Shown: positions 1 to 8,292, counted from the first letter of the stretch. The stretch is 64,000 nt of DNA from an uncultured Alphaproteobacteria bacterium (GCA_934270475.1 CAKQPS010000004.1:62001-126000), one strand, 5' to 3'. The notes: a model not told the origin generated them from the letters alone. Numbers and translations: made by a program.

Positions 1-506
1 AAGGCAATGAAGCCAAATTCTCGAGCATGCTCGTGACGAATATGATACTCTTGAGCAGTCATTTTTCTTTCATTTCTTAAAGATTTTTTTGCTGCCTTGA
101 TAGCATCTTCGCTAATAGTGACAAATGAAGTGAGCTTATACGGATCCTCCGGTATTACCAAAGAATGTAAATCTTCAGGAATTGTTGTTAAATCCGCTGA
201 AAATTTACTTCTCTGACAGCTGTTTGCCACTAATACAACCTCATTTGTTAAATTGGTGCATTCAGCCATGATTTGTTCTTCATCAACAACAGGTGTTGAA
301 CTGACAACAGTAGCTTCACCTTCAATTGTAACAACATCAGAAGAAAGCGGTGGAGTCGGAACCCCACCATTTTCATCGTTGTCATTAGCATTTGAAGTAG
401 AAACATCATGTGCTTCAATCTCGGTTAAGACAGCATTTGCTTCAATTTCAGAAGCTTTGTCAATGATATTCATATCATCGACTTCTTTATTTATAAGTGT
501 ATTCAT
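1..506 (-). CDS. Hypothetical acidic protein, partial
   Basis: An open frame reads from ATG at 506 to the window edge without a stop, giving 168 residues of an unfinished protein. The start is supported by AGGAG about seven bases upstream. The first 90 residues are acidic and low in complexity (many E, D, T and S, with a short run GGVPTPPLSS), followed by a more ordered part containing IPEDLHSLVIPEDPYKL and a basic stretch near the edge (KAAKKSLRNERKM). I do not recognise the family. The AT-rich composition and the neighbours (DNA-binding protein, gene fragments) suggest an integrated element. A plus-strand frame over the same bases is judged a shadow. Confidence 0.6.
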   Translation of the reverse strand, partial: MNTLINKEVDDMNIIDKASEIEANAVLTEIEAHDVSTSNANDNDENGGVPTPPLSSDVVTIEGEATVVSSTPVVDEEQIMAECTNLTNEVVLVANSCQRSKFSADLTTIPEDLHSLVIPEDPYKLTSFVTISEDAIKAAKKSLRNERKMTAQEYHIRHEHAREFGFIA

Positions 507-584
507 ATTAAAACTCCTATTTTATACACTTGTTTTAATATTACCCCATGACATAATTATTTAAATCATGGGTGCCCAAAGAAG

Positions 585-671
585 CCGAGATTGGAAAAAT
601 GGTATTTACAAACAAAAAAAATTGATGTATAAACTATATGAATGGTATAGCTAACCGATTTCAAATCTCGG
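585..671. repeat. Long-spaced inverted repeat
   Basis: A 13-base arm at 585-597 matches the reverse complement of 659-671 at 12 of 13 positions (core CCGAGATT / AATCTCGG). The 61-base interior is AT-rich. A terminator-like hairpin follows 15 bases later, so the pair could close a plus-strand RNA of about 140 bases. No promoter was recognised upstream. Confidence 0.4.
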
Positions 672-685
672 TGAGGCTTATGATG

Positions 686-722
686 AAAGACTGAATATAG
701 CGAATATATTTAGTCTTTTTTA
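686..722 (+). terminator. Rho-independent terminator
   Basis: A 14-bp stem (686-699 with 704-717, one G-U pair) and a short GCGA loop are followed by six T on the plus strand. No plus-strand gene lies immediately upstream, so it may end a small RNA starting near 580. Confidence 0.55.
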
Positions 723-863
723 TCATAAACCTTTCTCTTCTATCGTAAACCTCATGAATCAACTCCATATCCCGGCCAATGCGAAAAACTTCGCAAGGTA
801 AGATAAAGAAGTCGATTTACAGGTTAAATCCTGTTTTTTCTTATTCACGATGTTTATATAACC

Positions 864-923
864 GATGGTAGCGTATTTGTACCATCTGGTTAGTGATATA
901 AGGCATATCTTTTTAATTGTCAA
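864..923 (-). promoter_or_regulatory. Promoter with downstream operator-like palindrome
   Basis: On the minus strand TTGACA (923-918) and TATATC (900-895) are separated by 17 bases, a good sigma-70 promoter. Just downstream, GATGGTA and TACCATC (880-886 and 864-870) form a 7-bp inverted repeat with a 9-base spacer, placed where a repressor would block transcription. It points away from the DNA-binding gene at 983-2026 towards 860-500. A 75-codon minus frame at 759-986 begins upstream of this promoter and does not look like a protein, so the transcript's product is unknown. Confidence 0.45.
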
Positions 924-982
924 TAACTTTTTTATTATTTTGGAATTTCGCGGACAAACGAAGAAAGCAAACATTGATAAAG

Positions 983-2026
983 TCAAATAACTATGGGATT
1001 TTTGGCGTATTCAGCAAAATCATAAGGATAATGCAAAAATCTTTCCTTGGAAAGTTGAATATATGAAATTTTGCCCTCTTTACGAAGACGCTGGATTTTC
1101 TTAATATGCAAACCTGTTTTTTCAGAAGCTTCACGAGCTGTCCACCATTTTTCAACACAAAGAGATGTTGCTGACGCATTTTCAGAAGGATGAAAATTTT
1201 TTAATACAAAATCATTTACATCTTTTACTGAAATTTTGCCGTTAGAAGACTTTTTAAATAGTTTTGTTAATGCATGTCTCTCAATACTCAAAAATTTTTC
1301 GATTCTCGCCAAAGTTGCTTCATCATCGCCAGAAAATGACGGTTCAAATTGCGGAGGGTTAAGGCCATTTCCATCTTTAATTTTGAGTTCTATGTTTCGG
1401 TTGGCGGGAATACTTTCTTGGATTGGTAAACCAATTTGATCTAATCTGTTTGCCAAATCTTTGTAATAATCTTGTATATTTTCTAACCCTTTGCTAGCTA
1501 ATTTTGCATATAAGGATTGATCTGTATATTTGCTATTTTGTAAAAATTTAAAAAACTTTTTCAGGACAACATGATGTTTACGTTTTTGATTTTGTGTTCC
1601 CGAAAAACTGCAGATAATTTTTTCATCTTTTAATAAGTAATGTAATCTTCGTAATATGTATTCATAATCCTCAATACCATCGCATTCATCATCTCGGCAA
1701 AATACAATGCGAAGATAATGGTGTAGGTTGTTCTGATATGGTTTCATTGCGATTAAATACTCAGATAAGAAGTCCTTAAATAAATCTGCATTATCCTTTG
1801 TTATTACAATATCATTTTTCTTACATAAAAGGTGAATACCTAAAACCAGATATATATTTAATGCAAGATGATGCCATTGCTCAATATCATGCCTTATATA
1901 TATAATATCGCAAATTTTATCAATCAGTCGTGTATAGTCATAAGCAGCTCCCGGTCTACCTGTTGATGTCTTTTCTGCCACACCATTTTGCACAAGCCAT
2001 TTCTTAAACTCTTCTTTTATGTTCAT
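983..2026 (-). CDS. Putative DNA-binding protein with C-terminal HTH
   Basis: A 347-residue protein starting at ATG 2026, preceded by AAGGTG six bases upstream; a TTG start at 2044 is possible but less likely. The last 55 residues look like a MerR/excisionase-type helix-turn-helix (EKWWTAREASEKTGLHIKKI, then a basic LRKEGKISYIQ). The first 220 residues are helical and I do not recognise them; residues near 140-165 are rich in K, R and H (GTQNQKRKHHVVLKKFF). The iteron-like repeats near 2350 and the operator-like site near 870 would suit a replication or repressor protein of an integrated element, but that is inference. Confidence 0.65.
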   Translation of the reverse strand: MNIKEEFKKWLVQNGVAEKTSTGRPGAAYDYTRLIDKICDIIYIRHDIEQWHHLALNIYLVLGIHLLCKKNDIVITKDNADLFKDFLSEYLIAMKPYQNNLHHYLRIVFCRDDECDGIEDYEYILRRLHYLLKDEKIICSFSGTQNQKRKHHVVLKKFFKFLQNSKYTDQSLYAKLASKGLENIQDYYKDLANRLDQIGLPIQESIPANRNIELKIKDGNGLNPPQFEPSFSGDDEATLARIEKFLSIERHALTKLFKKSSNGKISVKDVNDFVLKNFHPSENASATSLCVEKWWTAREASEKTGLHIKKIQRLRKEGKISYIQLSKERFLHYPYDFAEYAKNPIVI

Positions 2027-2101
2027 ATCCAGCACCTTTAACAACTTTTATTATTATAAAGTAGTCATTATTAAAAAAACAATAAAAAGAGAAAAAAATT
2101 A

Positions 2102-2290
2102 CTTAAAGACCACAGATATATAAGAGTTGAGTGGGAAAAACGTGATTCTTTCGGCCGTATCTTAGGCAAAGTCTATTTAGATGACATAAAATCTAATGGT
2201 ATTATTAATGTTAACCAGTATATGTTGAATCAAGGTGGTTGCAATAAATACGTGCCAAAGAATGCGATAAAAAAACAAAACAATAACTAA
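2102..2290 (+). pseudogene. 3' fragment of a staphylococcal-nuclease-like gene
   Basis: The frame encodes about 62 residues ending at TAA 2288-2290. EKRDSFGRILGKVYLDD followed by NVNQYMLNQGGCNKYVP matches the C-terminal half of the SNase/thermonuclease fold (the YGR.LAYVY.DG...N..LV.QG.A pattern), including the arginine of the GR pair that aligns with catalytic Arg87. There is no start codon: the frame is closed by TAA at 2072-2074 and the N-terminal half is absent. It is most simply a remnant cut by insertion or deletion at the 2,045-2,100 junction. A minus-strand frame over 2177-2464 is a shadow. Confidence 0.5.
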
Positions 2291-2347
2291 GTCTTTTGGG
2301 AAATAAACTGCTTTTTTCTTGATGTGATGGTATCTATATTTATTATC

Positions 2348-2393
2348 AATCGTAACAAAAATGTTACGATTCAACGCCAAAAATGTTACGATT
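2348..2393. repeat. Iteron-like direct repeat with palindrome
   Basis: AAAAATGTTACGATT occurs at 2357-2371 and 2379-2393, exactly 22 bases apart, and the first copy lies inside the palindrome CGTAAC-N6-GTTACG. A weaker third copy starts near 2408. A 22-bp period is typical of plasmid iterons or phage repressor sites. Confidence 0.4.
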
Positions 2394-2622
2394 GGAGCAA
2401 AACCTGTAAAAATGTAGTATTTTGGAGGTTTTTCACACAATTTCTCAATAAAAAACGTGTACATTTTATAAAATTCACGTTATAATTTGTTTAAATTTAA
2501 GTGTGATGCAATTTGTGATGCATTTGGTTGAAACCAAACTCCAAGCAAAATGCAAAAGCAAGTAAAATCAATGCTTTTATAAAAAATGGAGTGGACCCCA
2601 TTGCCCGCTCCAATAATAAAAG

Positions 2623-2649
2623 AAGGTTACCGAAAGGTAGCCTTTTTTG
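2623..2649 (+). terminator. Rho-independent terminator
   Basis: A perfect 9-bp stem (2623-2631 with 2636-2644, including one G-U pair), a GAAA tetraloop and six T. The gene it serves is not evident; the bases 2,291-2,620 upstream contain no supported gene, only the repeat at 2348-2393 and AT-rich sequence. Confidence 0.7.
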
Positions 2650-2679
2650 TTATTAGGAGAGGCGGGAATAGGAGCCACG

Positions 2680-2796
2680 AAAAAGTAGGTTCGACCGCAA
2701 GTGAAAGCCGAGCGGGAGCGCGGCGGTAATCTGAAAGATTATGAACGCAGCGGCGGCAAAGCCAATCCCATTGCATAGACAAGTAACCTACTATTT
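2680..2796. repeat. GC-rich element with inverted ends (MITE-like)
   Basis: AAAnAGTAGGTT at 2680-2691 and AACCTACTnTTT at 2785-2796 are inverted copies with one mismatch. They enclose about 93 bases that are far more GC-rich than the surroundings and contain further small hairpins (TAATCT gaa AGATTA). The right end supplies the stop codon of the NERD gene (2791-2793). No protein is seen. A short non-autonomous transposable element is the best guess; a structured RNA is the alternative. Confidence 0.35.
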
Positions 2797-3546
2797 AAAG
2801 ACTCTGTCTTTTCCTAACATCTCTTTGATATTTGAAATGTGCTTTTCCTCAATATCTTTATTTTGCCCATTATTAACAGTTTTATTCAATATACTTATTA
2901 CTCTTTGCTTGTCTTTATAATTAGCAACTGGGTTATTTTTCATGATATTTTCAATAACTTCTATTACTCTGTATGATTTAGTAACAAAAGTATTTTTAGG
3001 AATAAAACTAATATCTTCTAACCTACAATTACCAGCAAATACTATCACAGAATAATAAGGAATGTTTTCTTTTAAAATTCTCTTCAATTGAGAGATATGA
3101 GACCTATTTTGCAATATCGGGTTATAAAAGCGATATTTTTCTCTGCCATGCGATAGCACTTGAGTCCATTCCTGCTGATTGCCGTTCCCATATATCCAGC
3201 CACTATAATCTTTTACCTCAAACACAATAATTCCAACATTTGTTGCTACAACTACATCTATTTGAGACATTTTACCATTTGGTTTAAAAATATATAAATC
3301 ATGAAATATTGCCTTAGCGTTAATTCCATATTTTAACAAAGATACTATTAAAAATCTTTCACTAGGCGTCCCTTTAAATATAGACGAAACAGTATTTAAT
3401 AACTCAATATCCGCTGGTTCAAGATAATTTTCTGAAATGTGAGGCAAATTAAAAATGCCTCTTTGTTGTAAAATTTCTGTTTGGGCTTTTCTATACAGAA
3501 AATACCCAATAGCTGAAACTAACAATAAAAAAACTATAAATCCCAT
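2791..3546 (-). CDS. Membrane-anchored NERD-domain protein
   Basis: 251 residues with an N-terminal transmembrane segment (FIVFLLLVSAIGYFLY). A NERD (nuclease-related) domain spans about residues 50-175: the GKMSQIDVVVATNVGIIVFE strand pair followed by VKDYSGWIYG carries the D...ExK signature of the PD-(D/E)XK-like fold, and the NPILQNRSHISQLK segment is also typical. NERD proteins are often found with DNA-processing or defence genes, but few have a proven reaction. It faces away from the restriction-modification genes. Its stop codon lies inside the inverted end of the GC-rich element, so the C-terminus may be altered. Confidence 0.75.
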   Translation of the reverse strand: MGFIVFLLLVSAIGYFLYRKAQTEILQQRGIFNLPHISENYLEPADIELLNTVSSIFKGTPSERFLIVSLLKYGINAKAIFHDLYIFKPNGKMSQIDVVVATNVGIIVFEVKDYSGWIYGNGNQQEWTQVLSHGREKYRFYNPILQNRSHISQLKRILKENIPYYSVIVFAGNCRLEDISFIPKNTFVTKSYRVIEVIENIMKNNPVANYKDKQRVISILNKTVNNGQNKDIEEKHISNIKEMLGKDRVFK

Positions 3547-3857
3547 AAGTTAAAATCTCATTCAATAATAACCGCAGGAACTGTTTTCTGTATTTCCTTA
3601 GCCGTTATATATGTATATACACCAACTTGTCTAGCACATTGATTATTTGGATTTTATTATAGACACACTTAAAAATCAATAAGATTCTAGTGACTAGATA
3701 TTACTTGCTATATTGACTACCAAATAATCATAAATAGACTTTTATTTTGAACAACAAAATTTTTTTGGCAACACACTTTATTCTATTGTTTCATAATATT
3801 TTAACTTACTGATAGTAATAAATATTATGATAATAAATTATAAAGGAGAAAACATTT
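3547..3857. other. Intergenic region between divergent genes
   Basis: These 311 AT-rich bases separate the divergent NERD and 137-residue genes. I see a small palindrome TCTAG-tga-CTAGA near 3690 and a clear ribosome binding site (AAAGGAG) at 3841-3847 for the rightward gene. No ORF or RNA gene was recognised. Confidence 0.5.
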
Positions 3858-4271
3858 ATGAACTGTGAATTTATCAAAGATACACTGCCGGCAATATCAG
3901 ATCTAATCGGTGCAATATCAGGCTTAATCGGTGTAGTCATCGGTTTTTGCGGCGCAAACTATCAATATCGAAAAATCGTTAGCCATGAAAAGAAAATGCT
4001 TTTATTAAAAGACCGAAAAGTCGTATATCTTGAAGCATTAGAACTTATACAAGATTATCAACAGCATAAAAACCTCAATAAAAAATATGATATTTCAGAT
4101 GAAGACTTGCACAACAAAATATATTGTTTGCAGGCAAAAATGAACATTTACGGCTCTGATGAAATAATAAAATTATTCCGTAAGGCAATCCATAATATTG
4201 AGAGCAAAAAAGATGATAAAGAGTTTACAAAATTTGCCTCTGTGATTCGTAGTGATTTAGGTATTGAGTAA
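3858..4271 (+). CDS. Small membrane protein with coiled-coil tail
   Basis: 137 residues starting at ATG 3858, with AAAGGAG upstream. Residues 13-35 form one glycine-rich hydrophobic segment (LIGAISGLIGVVIGFCGANY); the rest is charged and predicted helical (lysine- and glutamate-rich, with HEKKMLLLKDRKVVYLEALE). The topology resembles small accessory proteins found beside restriction and anti-phage genes, but no specific family is recognised. It lies 141 bp ahead of the endonuclease on the same strand and has similar AT-rich codon use, so it may belong to the same transferred module. Confidence 0.6.
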   Translation: MNCEFIKDTLPAISDLIGAISGLIGVVIGFCGANYQYRKIVSHEKKMLLLKDRKVVYLEALELIQDYQQHKNLNKKYDISDEDLHNKIYCLQAKMNIYGSDEIIKLFRKAIHNIESKKDDKEFTKFASVIRSDLGIE

Positions 4272-4318
4272 GAGGAGCGAAATTATAAATAAAGAAAAAT
4301 ATTCTGGCAAAACAAAAT

Positions 4319-4339
4319 GCAAAAATTTTGCTATAGCAA
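4319..4339. promoter_or_regulatory. Overlapping palindromes upstream of the endonuclease
   Basis: GCAAAA-A-TTTTGC (4319-4331) overlaps the perfect 12-bp palindrome TTGCTATAGCAA (4328-4339), about 75 bases before the endonuclease start. This is a plausible operator or promoter region for the restriction-modification pair; no controller gene is visible. Confidence 0.35.
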
Positions 4340-4411
4340 TAATTATATATTTTATTGAATTTTGAATTTTTCAATGTTATTGTGCTTTATAAAACAAATC
4401 AAAGGCATAAT

Positions 4412-5254
4412 ATGACTAATATTCTAAAAGCAATACACAATTTTTCAAAATACAACATAACTAAAATTGGTGTTCACTATAAAAATACAATAAGAATACA
4501 GCAAGTCGGCGACTCTTTAGAATATTTCATCAAAGATTTATTAGCAGACTCAATAAATGTTGATGACATAAGTGTTAAAGATGAAATTTATAGTAAATAT
4601 TTTTCATATTTAGGTGGAACAAATAATCCGCCTGATTTAATAATAAAAAACGGAGATGCTTTTGAAATTAAAAAAATAGAACATTTAGGTGGTTCTATTG
4701 CCTTAAACAGTTCTTTTCCCAAACAAAAATTATTTAGTGATGATGAATTTATTAGCAAAGCCTGTCAAGACTGTGAGGATTGGAAAGAAAAAGATATTGT
4801 ATATGCCATTGGAACAATAGAGAAAAAAACAAATGATATTAAGTCTTTGTGGCTGGTTTATGGTGACTGTTATTGTGCTGACAGAAACATTTATAAACGG
4901 ATAAAGCAAACCATTTCTTGTGGCGTAAATGACATTAAGGGTGTTGAATTTAGCGAAACCAAAGAATTAGGCAGAGTTAATAAAATCGACCAATTAGGTG
5001 TTACATATTTGAGAATAAGGGGAATGTGGGGAATTGAACATCCTGCTAATATTTTTGGATATTTAATCAAAAATTATGAAGACAATATCTTAAATGTAAT
5101 TATGCTTGAACAAAAGTTTTTATCTTTTCCCAAAAACGATAGAGACTTATTAGATAAAGATGATAAAGTTAAGATTGCTCCCATTAAAATAAAAAGTCCC
5201 GATAATCCAGCTATCTTGTTAAATGCTGTCCATATTTCAATTAAAAGAGGATAG
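4412..5254 (+). CDS. NgoPII-family type II restriction endonuclease
   Basis: 280 residues from ATG 4412, chosen because AAGG lies six bases upstream and family members begin near this point; an in-frame ATG at 4355 lacks such a site. It matches the NgoPII family (known specificity GGCC): an N-terminal GDSLEYFIKDLLA segment, then FSYLGGTNNPPDLIIKNGDA and FEIKKIE, where the D...ExK motif forms the predicted catalytic site, then ALNSSFPKQKL and WLVYGDCYCAD. The neighbouring methyltransferase starts two bases after its stop. Specificity is inferred from family and partner. Confidence 0.85.
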   Translation: MTNILKAIHNFSKYNITKIGVHYKNTIRIQQVGDSLEYFIKDLLADSINVDDISVKDEIYSKYFSYLGGTNNPPDLIIKNGDAFEIKKIEHLGGSIALNSSFPKQKLFSDDEFISKACQDCEDWKEKDIVYAIGTIEKKTNDIKSLWLVYGDCYCADRNIYKRIKQTISCGVNDIKGVEFSETKELGRVNKIDQLGVTYLRIRGMWGIEHPANIFGYLIKNYEDNILNVIMLEQKFLSFPKNDRDLLDKDDKVKIAPIKIKSPDNPAILLNAVHISIKRG

Positions 5255-5256
5255 GT

Positions 5257-6255
5257 ATGAAGTTAATTTCACTATTTGCAGGCTGCGGCGGTTTAGATTT
5301 AGGATTTAAAAAAGCAGGCTTTGAAATTGTTTGGGCAAATGAATATGATAAAACCATTTATCCGACACATAACCTGAATTTTCCTGAAACAAAAATGGAC
5401 ACAAGAAGTATCAGAGATATTCCTTCAAGTGAATTACCTTTAGAGGTTGATGGTGTAATTGGCGGTCCTCCGTGTCAAAGTTGGAGTGAAGCAGGAAAAG
5501 GTTTAGGAATAAAAGACCAACGAGGTCAATTATTTTATGAATATATAAGAGTTATAAAACAAGTTAGACCTAAATTTTTTGTTGCTGAAAATGTATCAGG
5601 AATTTTACATGCAAAACATCATCAAGCAGTTGAAAATATTATTTCTGCATTTAAGGAATTGGGCTATAATGTAAATTATCAACTTGTTAATGCCAACGAT
5701 TTTGAGGTTCCTGAAGACAGATTAAGAGTAATATTTGTCGGCTATAGACAAGATATTACAAATAAAGTATTCCATTTGACGCCGTTAGATAAGAAAAGAT
5801 TGACATTAAGAGATTGTATTTGGAATTTGAAAGACAATGCCAAACCTGCCAAAGATAAAAATAAAACAAACGGTAATAATTTGGCTGTTCCTAATAATGA
5901 ATATATGACTGGTGGGTTCTCAACAATTTATATGAGTAGAAACAGAGTCAGAAACTGGGACGAGCCTTCATTTACGATTCAAGCAGGCGGAAGACACGCC
6001 CCTATACACCCTCAAGCCCCTAAAATGATTGAAGTAGGAAAGGACAAAAGAGAATTTGTAAAGGGCAAAGAAAATTTATATAGAAGATTATCAATTAGAG
6101 AATGCGCAAGAATACAAACATTTCCAGATGATTTTATCTTTAAATATGAAAATTTAGCCGATGGCTATAAAATGATTGGAAATGCTGTTCCTGTTAATTT
6201 AGCCTATTATATAGCCAAACAAATAATCCAAGATATTTTAGACCAAGCTGTTTAA
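5257..6255 (+). CDS. DNA cytosine-5 methyltransferase, M.HaeIII-like (GGCC)
   Basis: 332 residues, the usual length for compact m5C methyltransferases. Motif I is SLFAGCGGLDLGF, motif IV GGPPCQSWSEAGKG with the catalytic cysteine, motif VI AENVSGI, motif VIII ED.LRVIF and motif X MIGNAVPVNLAY. The target-recognition part (YMSRNRVRNWDEPSFTIQAG, then HPQAP) resembles M.HaeIII closely as I recall that sequence, so the inner cytosine of GGCC is the likely target. The ribosome binding site overlaps the endonuclease stop, suggesting translational coupling. It protects host DNA from the upstream enzyme. Confidence 0.9.
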   Translation: MKLISLFAGCGGLDLGFKKAGFEIVWANEYDKTIYPTHNLNFPETKMDTRSIRDIPSSELPLEVDGVIGGPPCQSWSEAGKGLGIKDQRGQLFYEYIRVIKQVRPKFFVAENVSGILHAKHHQAVENIISAFKELGYNVNYQLVNANDFEVPEDRLRVIFVGYRQDITNKVFHLTPLDKKRLTLRDCIWNLKDNAKPAKDKNKTNGNNLAVPNNEYMTGGFSTIYMSRNRVRNWDEPSFTIQAGGRHAPIHPQAPKMIEVGKDKREFVKGKENLYRRLSIRECARIQTFPDDFIFKYENLADGYKMIGNAVPVNLAYYIAKQIIQDILDQAV

Positions 6256-6257
6256 AA

Positions 6258-6295
6258 AAACACAAAGCTCAATCAATAAATTGAGCTTTGTGTTT
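6258..6295. terminator. Strong bidirectional terminator
   Basis: A perfect 16-bp stem (6258-6273 with 6280-6295) and a 6-base loop sit between the convergent methyltransferase and nagB genes, with T-rich tails in both directions. Confidence 0.85.
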
Positions 6296-6325
6296 ATTCG
6301 GAATCACGCCTTTTAAATTTCCCCA

Positions 6326-7120
6326 TTACCCTGGAATTTTGCTTTGAATTTCTAAGAAATATTTTACCGTTGGTTCGCTCAAGTCCGAAGCTGCGTCTTT
6401 GTCGCAAACAATAATTCCGTGCTGGTGGCGCTGCAATTCCGACAAAGTCCAAACATGGCTAATGCCTTCTTCTATGCTATGTTTCAAAGCTTGAGCTTTG
6501 TTTTTTCCGGTTGCCAAAATCATAACTTCTTCCGCGTCCATAATGGTGCCGACACCAACGGTCAGAGCTTGTGTCGGAACTTTTGATAAATCATAATCAA
6601 AAAATCTGGAGTTTGCTTTTATGGTGCTTTCGGTCAGTGTTTTTACTCTGGTGCGCGAAGACAACGAAGAAAAAGGCTCGTTAAAGGCAATGTGTCCGTC
6701 TTCTCCAACACCGCCGATAAATAGATGAATACCGCCTATCTCTTTAATTTTTTGTTCATAGCCCAAACATTCTTTTTCATAGTCTTTGGTCAAACCGTCC
6801 AAAATGTGAATATTTTTCTTTTGAATATCGATATGATTAAAGAAATTCTCATACATAAAATAATGATAGCTTTGCGGGTGTTCAGGAGCAAGACCAATGT
6901 ATTCGTCCATATTAAAAGTAACAACATTGGCGAATGAAACCTTACCTTCTTGGCACAGCTTAATCAGCTTATTATACATGCCAAGCGGAGTTGAACCGGT
7001 CGGCAAGCCCAAGACAAACGGCTTGCTAGGTGTCGGCTTAAAGCGGTTGATTTTATAGGCTACATAGTTTGCCGCCCAATCAGCCACCCAGTTTTTATCA
7101 TCTTTTATTATTACGCGCAT
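6326..7120 (-). CDS. nagB: Glucosamine-6-phosphate deaminase NagB
   Basis: 264 residues, aligning almost without gaps with the E. coli enzyme. It converts glucosamine-6-phosphate to fructose-6-phosphate and ammonia in the cytoplasm, the last step of amino-sugar catabolism. LGLPTGSTPLGMY binds phosphate, VTFNMDEYIGL carries the catalytic aspartate, and GGVGEDGHIAFNEP carries the Asp-His-Glu relay. It overlaps the end of nagA by 10 bp, so both are made from one transcript. No nag repressor or sugar transporter is visible nearby. Confidence 0.95.
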   Translation of the reverse strand: MRVIIKDDKNWVADWAANYVAYKINRFKPTPSKPFVLGLPTGSTPLGMYNKLIKLCQEGKVSFANVVTFNMDEYIGLAPEHPQSYHYFMYENFFNHIDIQKKNIHILDGLTKDYEKECLGYEQKIKEIGGIHLFIGGVGEDGHIAFNEPFSSLSSRTRVKTLTESTIKANSRFFDYDLSKVPTQALTVGVGTIMDAEEVMILATGKNKAQALKHSIEEGISHVWTLSELQRHQHGIIVCDKDAASDLSEPTVKYFLEIQSKIPG

Positions 7121-8292
7121 ACCAATTTTCCTTTCTCATAAATTTGCCCTTTAATAATTGTATATTTAACTTTCAGTTTGTCGCTGAGAATAACCAAATC
7201 CGCATCATACCCCGGAGCGATAACGCCTAAATTGTCTTGTTTCATAATTCTTGCCGGATTTGTTGACGCCATATGAATAGCCTCTTCCAGCCTAAACCCG
7301 TAAGAAACAATATTTTTCACGCTGTCTAACATTGTCAACGCTGAACCAGCAATCACATTGTCCGATTTTCGGTAAAAACATTTATCCAAATATACTTCTT
7401 CACCGTTGGCAAATAACGGTCCGTGTTTTTGCTTGGTCGGCTTTAGAGCATCGGTAACCAAAACAACTTTATCCAAAGATTTGCAGGTCAGCAAAAACTT
7501 TATAATTTCCGAATCAATATGAATGCCGTCGGCAATAATTTCACACGACAATTCCGGATGAATAAACACGGCGCCGACAGCTCCTGGGTCGCGGTGGTGC
7601 ATGCGGCTCATAGCGTTAAACAAATGGGTTACGTGCATAATCCGCGCCTGCATACCCTCAATCATTTGCTTATAGGTGGCGTTTGTGTGCCCTGCCTGCA
7701 TCACAATGCCTTTAGATATGCAATACAAAGCCAGCTCCCGCATATTTTTTATTTCCGGAGCCAGCGTCATATTGATGATATGCCCTTCCGAAGCTTGCCA
7801 CAGTTCTTCCATCAAATCCAAATCAACCGGACTTATTGTATCAGGAGACTGCACTCCGAGCCTAGCCGGAGAAATAAAAGGTCCTTCCAAATGGATACCT
7901 AAAATTTTGGCGCCTTTTTCCTTTCCCATAGCTTTAACGATTGCCCGAATACCGCGAATCATTTTATCTTTTTTTTCGGAATACAGCGTCGGAATAAATG
8001 ATGTTACGCCCCATTTTGCTAAGCCTTCAGACATTTTCAAAATAGATTTTGCCGAGCAATCTTCAGTTCCATAGCCGCCGAAACCATGGATATGCGTATC
8101 TATAAAACCAGGGGCTATGCTGCTGCCTTTAACGTCTATCAGACGAGTGGAATCATCAAATTTCTTTTGAAAAAAACGCTCTTCATTAAACACGTCAACA
8201 ATTTTATCATCTCTGATTAAAACAGCGCAGTTTTTCATCATTGAATAGCCGTTATAAACTACAGCGTTATGAAAGCAAACATCACCGGACAT
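7111..8292 (-). CDS. nagA: N-acetylglucosamine-6-phosphate deacetylase NagA
   Basis: 393 residues from ATG 8292, chosen because GGAGG lies seven bases upstream; an ATG at 8298 sits too close to it. The enzyme removes acetate from GlcNAc-6-phosphate, feeding NagB. Amidohydrolase motifs are present: DTHIHGFGG near the start of the barrel, HLEGPFISP with the metal-binding glutamate, AGHTNATY and THLFNAMSRMHHRDPG with metal-binding histidines, and LVTDALKP with the catalytic aspartate. It is first gene of a two-gene nagAB operon and probably serves host mucin or cell-wall sugars. Confidence 0.93.
   Translation of the reverse strand: MSGDVCFHNAVVYNGYSMMKNCAVLIRDDKIVDVFNEERFFQKKFDDSTRLIDVKGSSIAPGFIDTHIHGFGGYGTEDCSAKSILKMSEGLAKWGVTSFIPTLYSEKKDKMIRGIRAIVKAMGKEKGAKILGIHLEGPFISPARLGVQSPDTISPVDLDLMEELWQASEGHIINMTLAPEIKNMRELALYCISKGIVMQAGHTNATYKQMIEGMQARIMHVTHLFNAMSRMHHRDPGAVGAVFIHPELSCEIIADGIHIDSEIIKFLLTCKSLDKVVLVTDALKPTKQKHGPLFANGEEVYLDKCFYRKSDNVIAGSALTMLDSVKNIVSYGFRLEEAIHMASTNPARIMKQDNLGVIAPGYDADLVILSDKLKVKYTIIKGQIYEKGKLVCA

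Noticed and set aside
253..564. Plus-strand ORF of 103 codons
   Set aside because: It lies opposite the partial minus-strand gene at 1-506, has no ribosome binding site and reads as a serine/threonine-rich shadow.
759..986. Minus-strand ORF of 75 codons after the DNA-binding gene
   Set aside because: It starts upstream of the promoter found at 895-923, crosses its palindrome, and the peptide resembles no protein.
2177..2464. Minus-strand ORF of 95 codons
   Set aside because: It overlaps the nuclease fragment and iteron-like repeats, is rich in hydrophobic AT-biased residues and lacks a ribosome binding site.
2640..2790. tRNA or tmRNA in the GC-rich segment
   Set aside because: A TTCGA-like stretch is present, but no cloverleaf, tag frame or CCA end can be formed.
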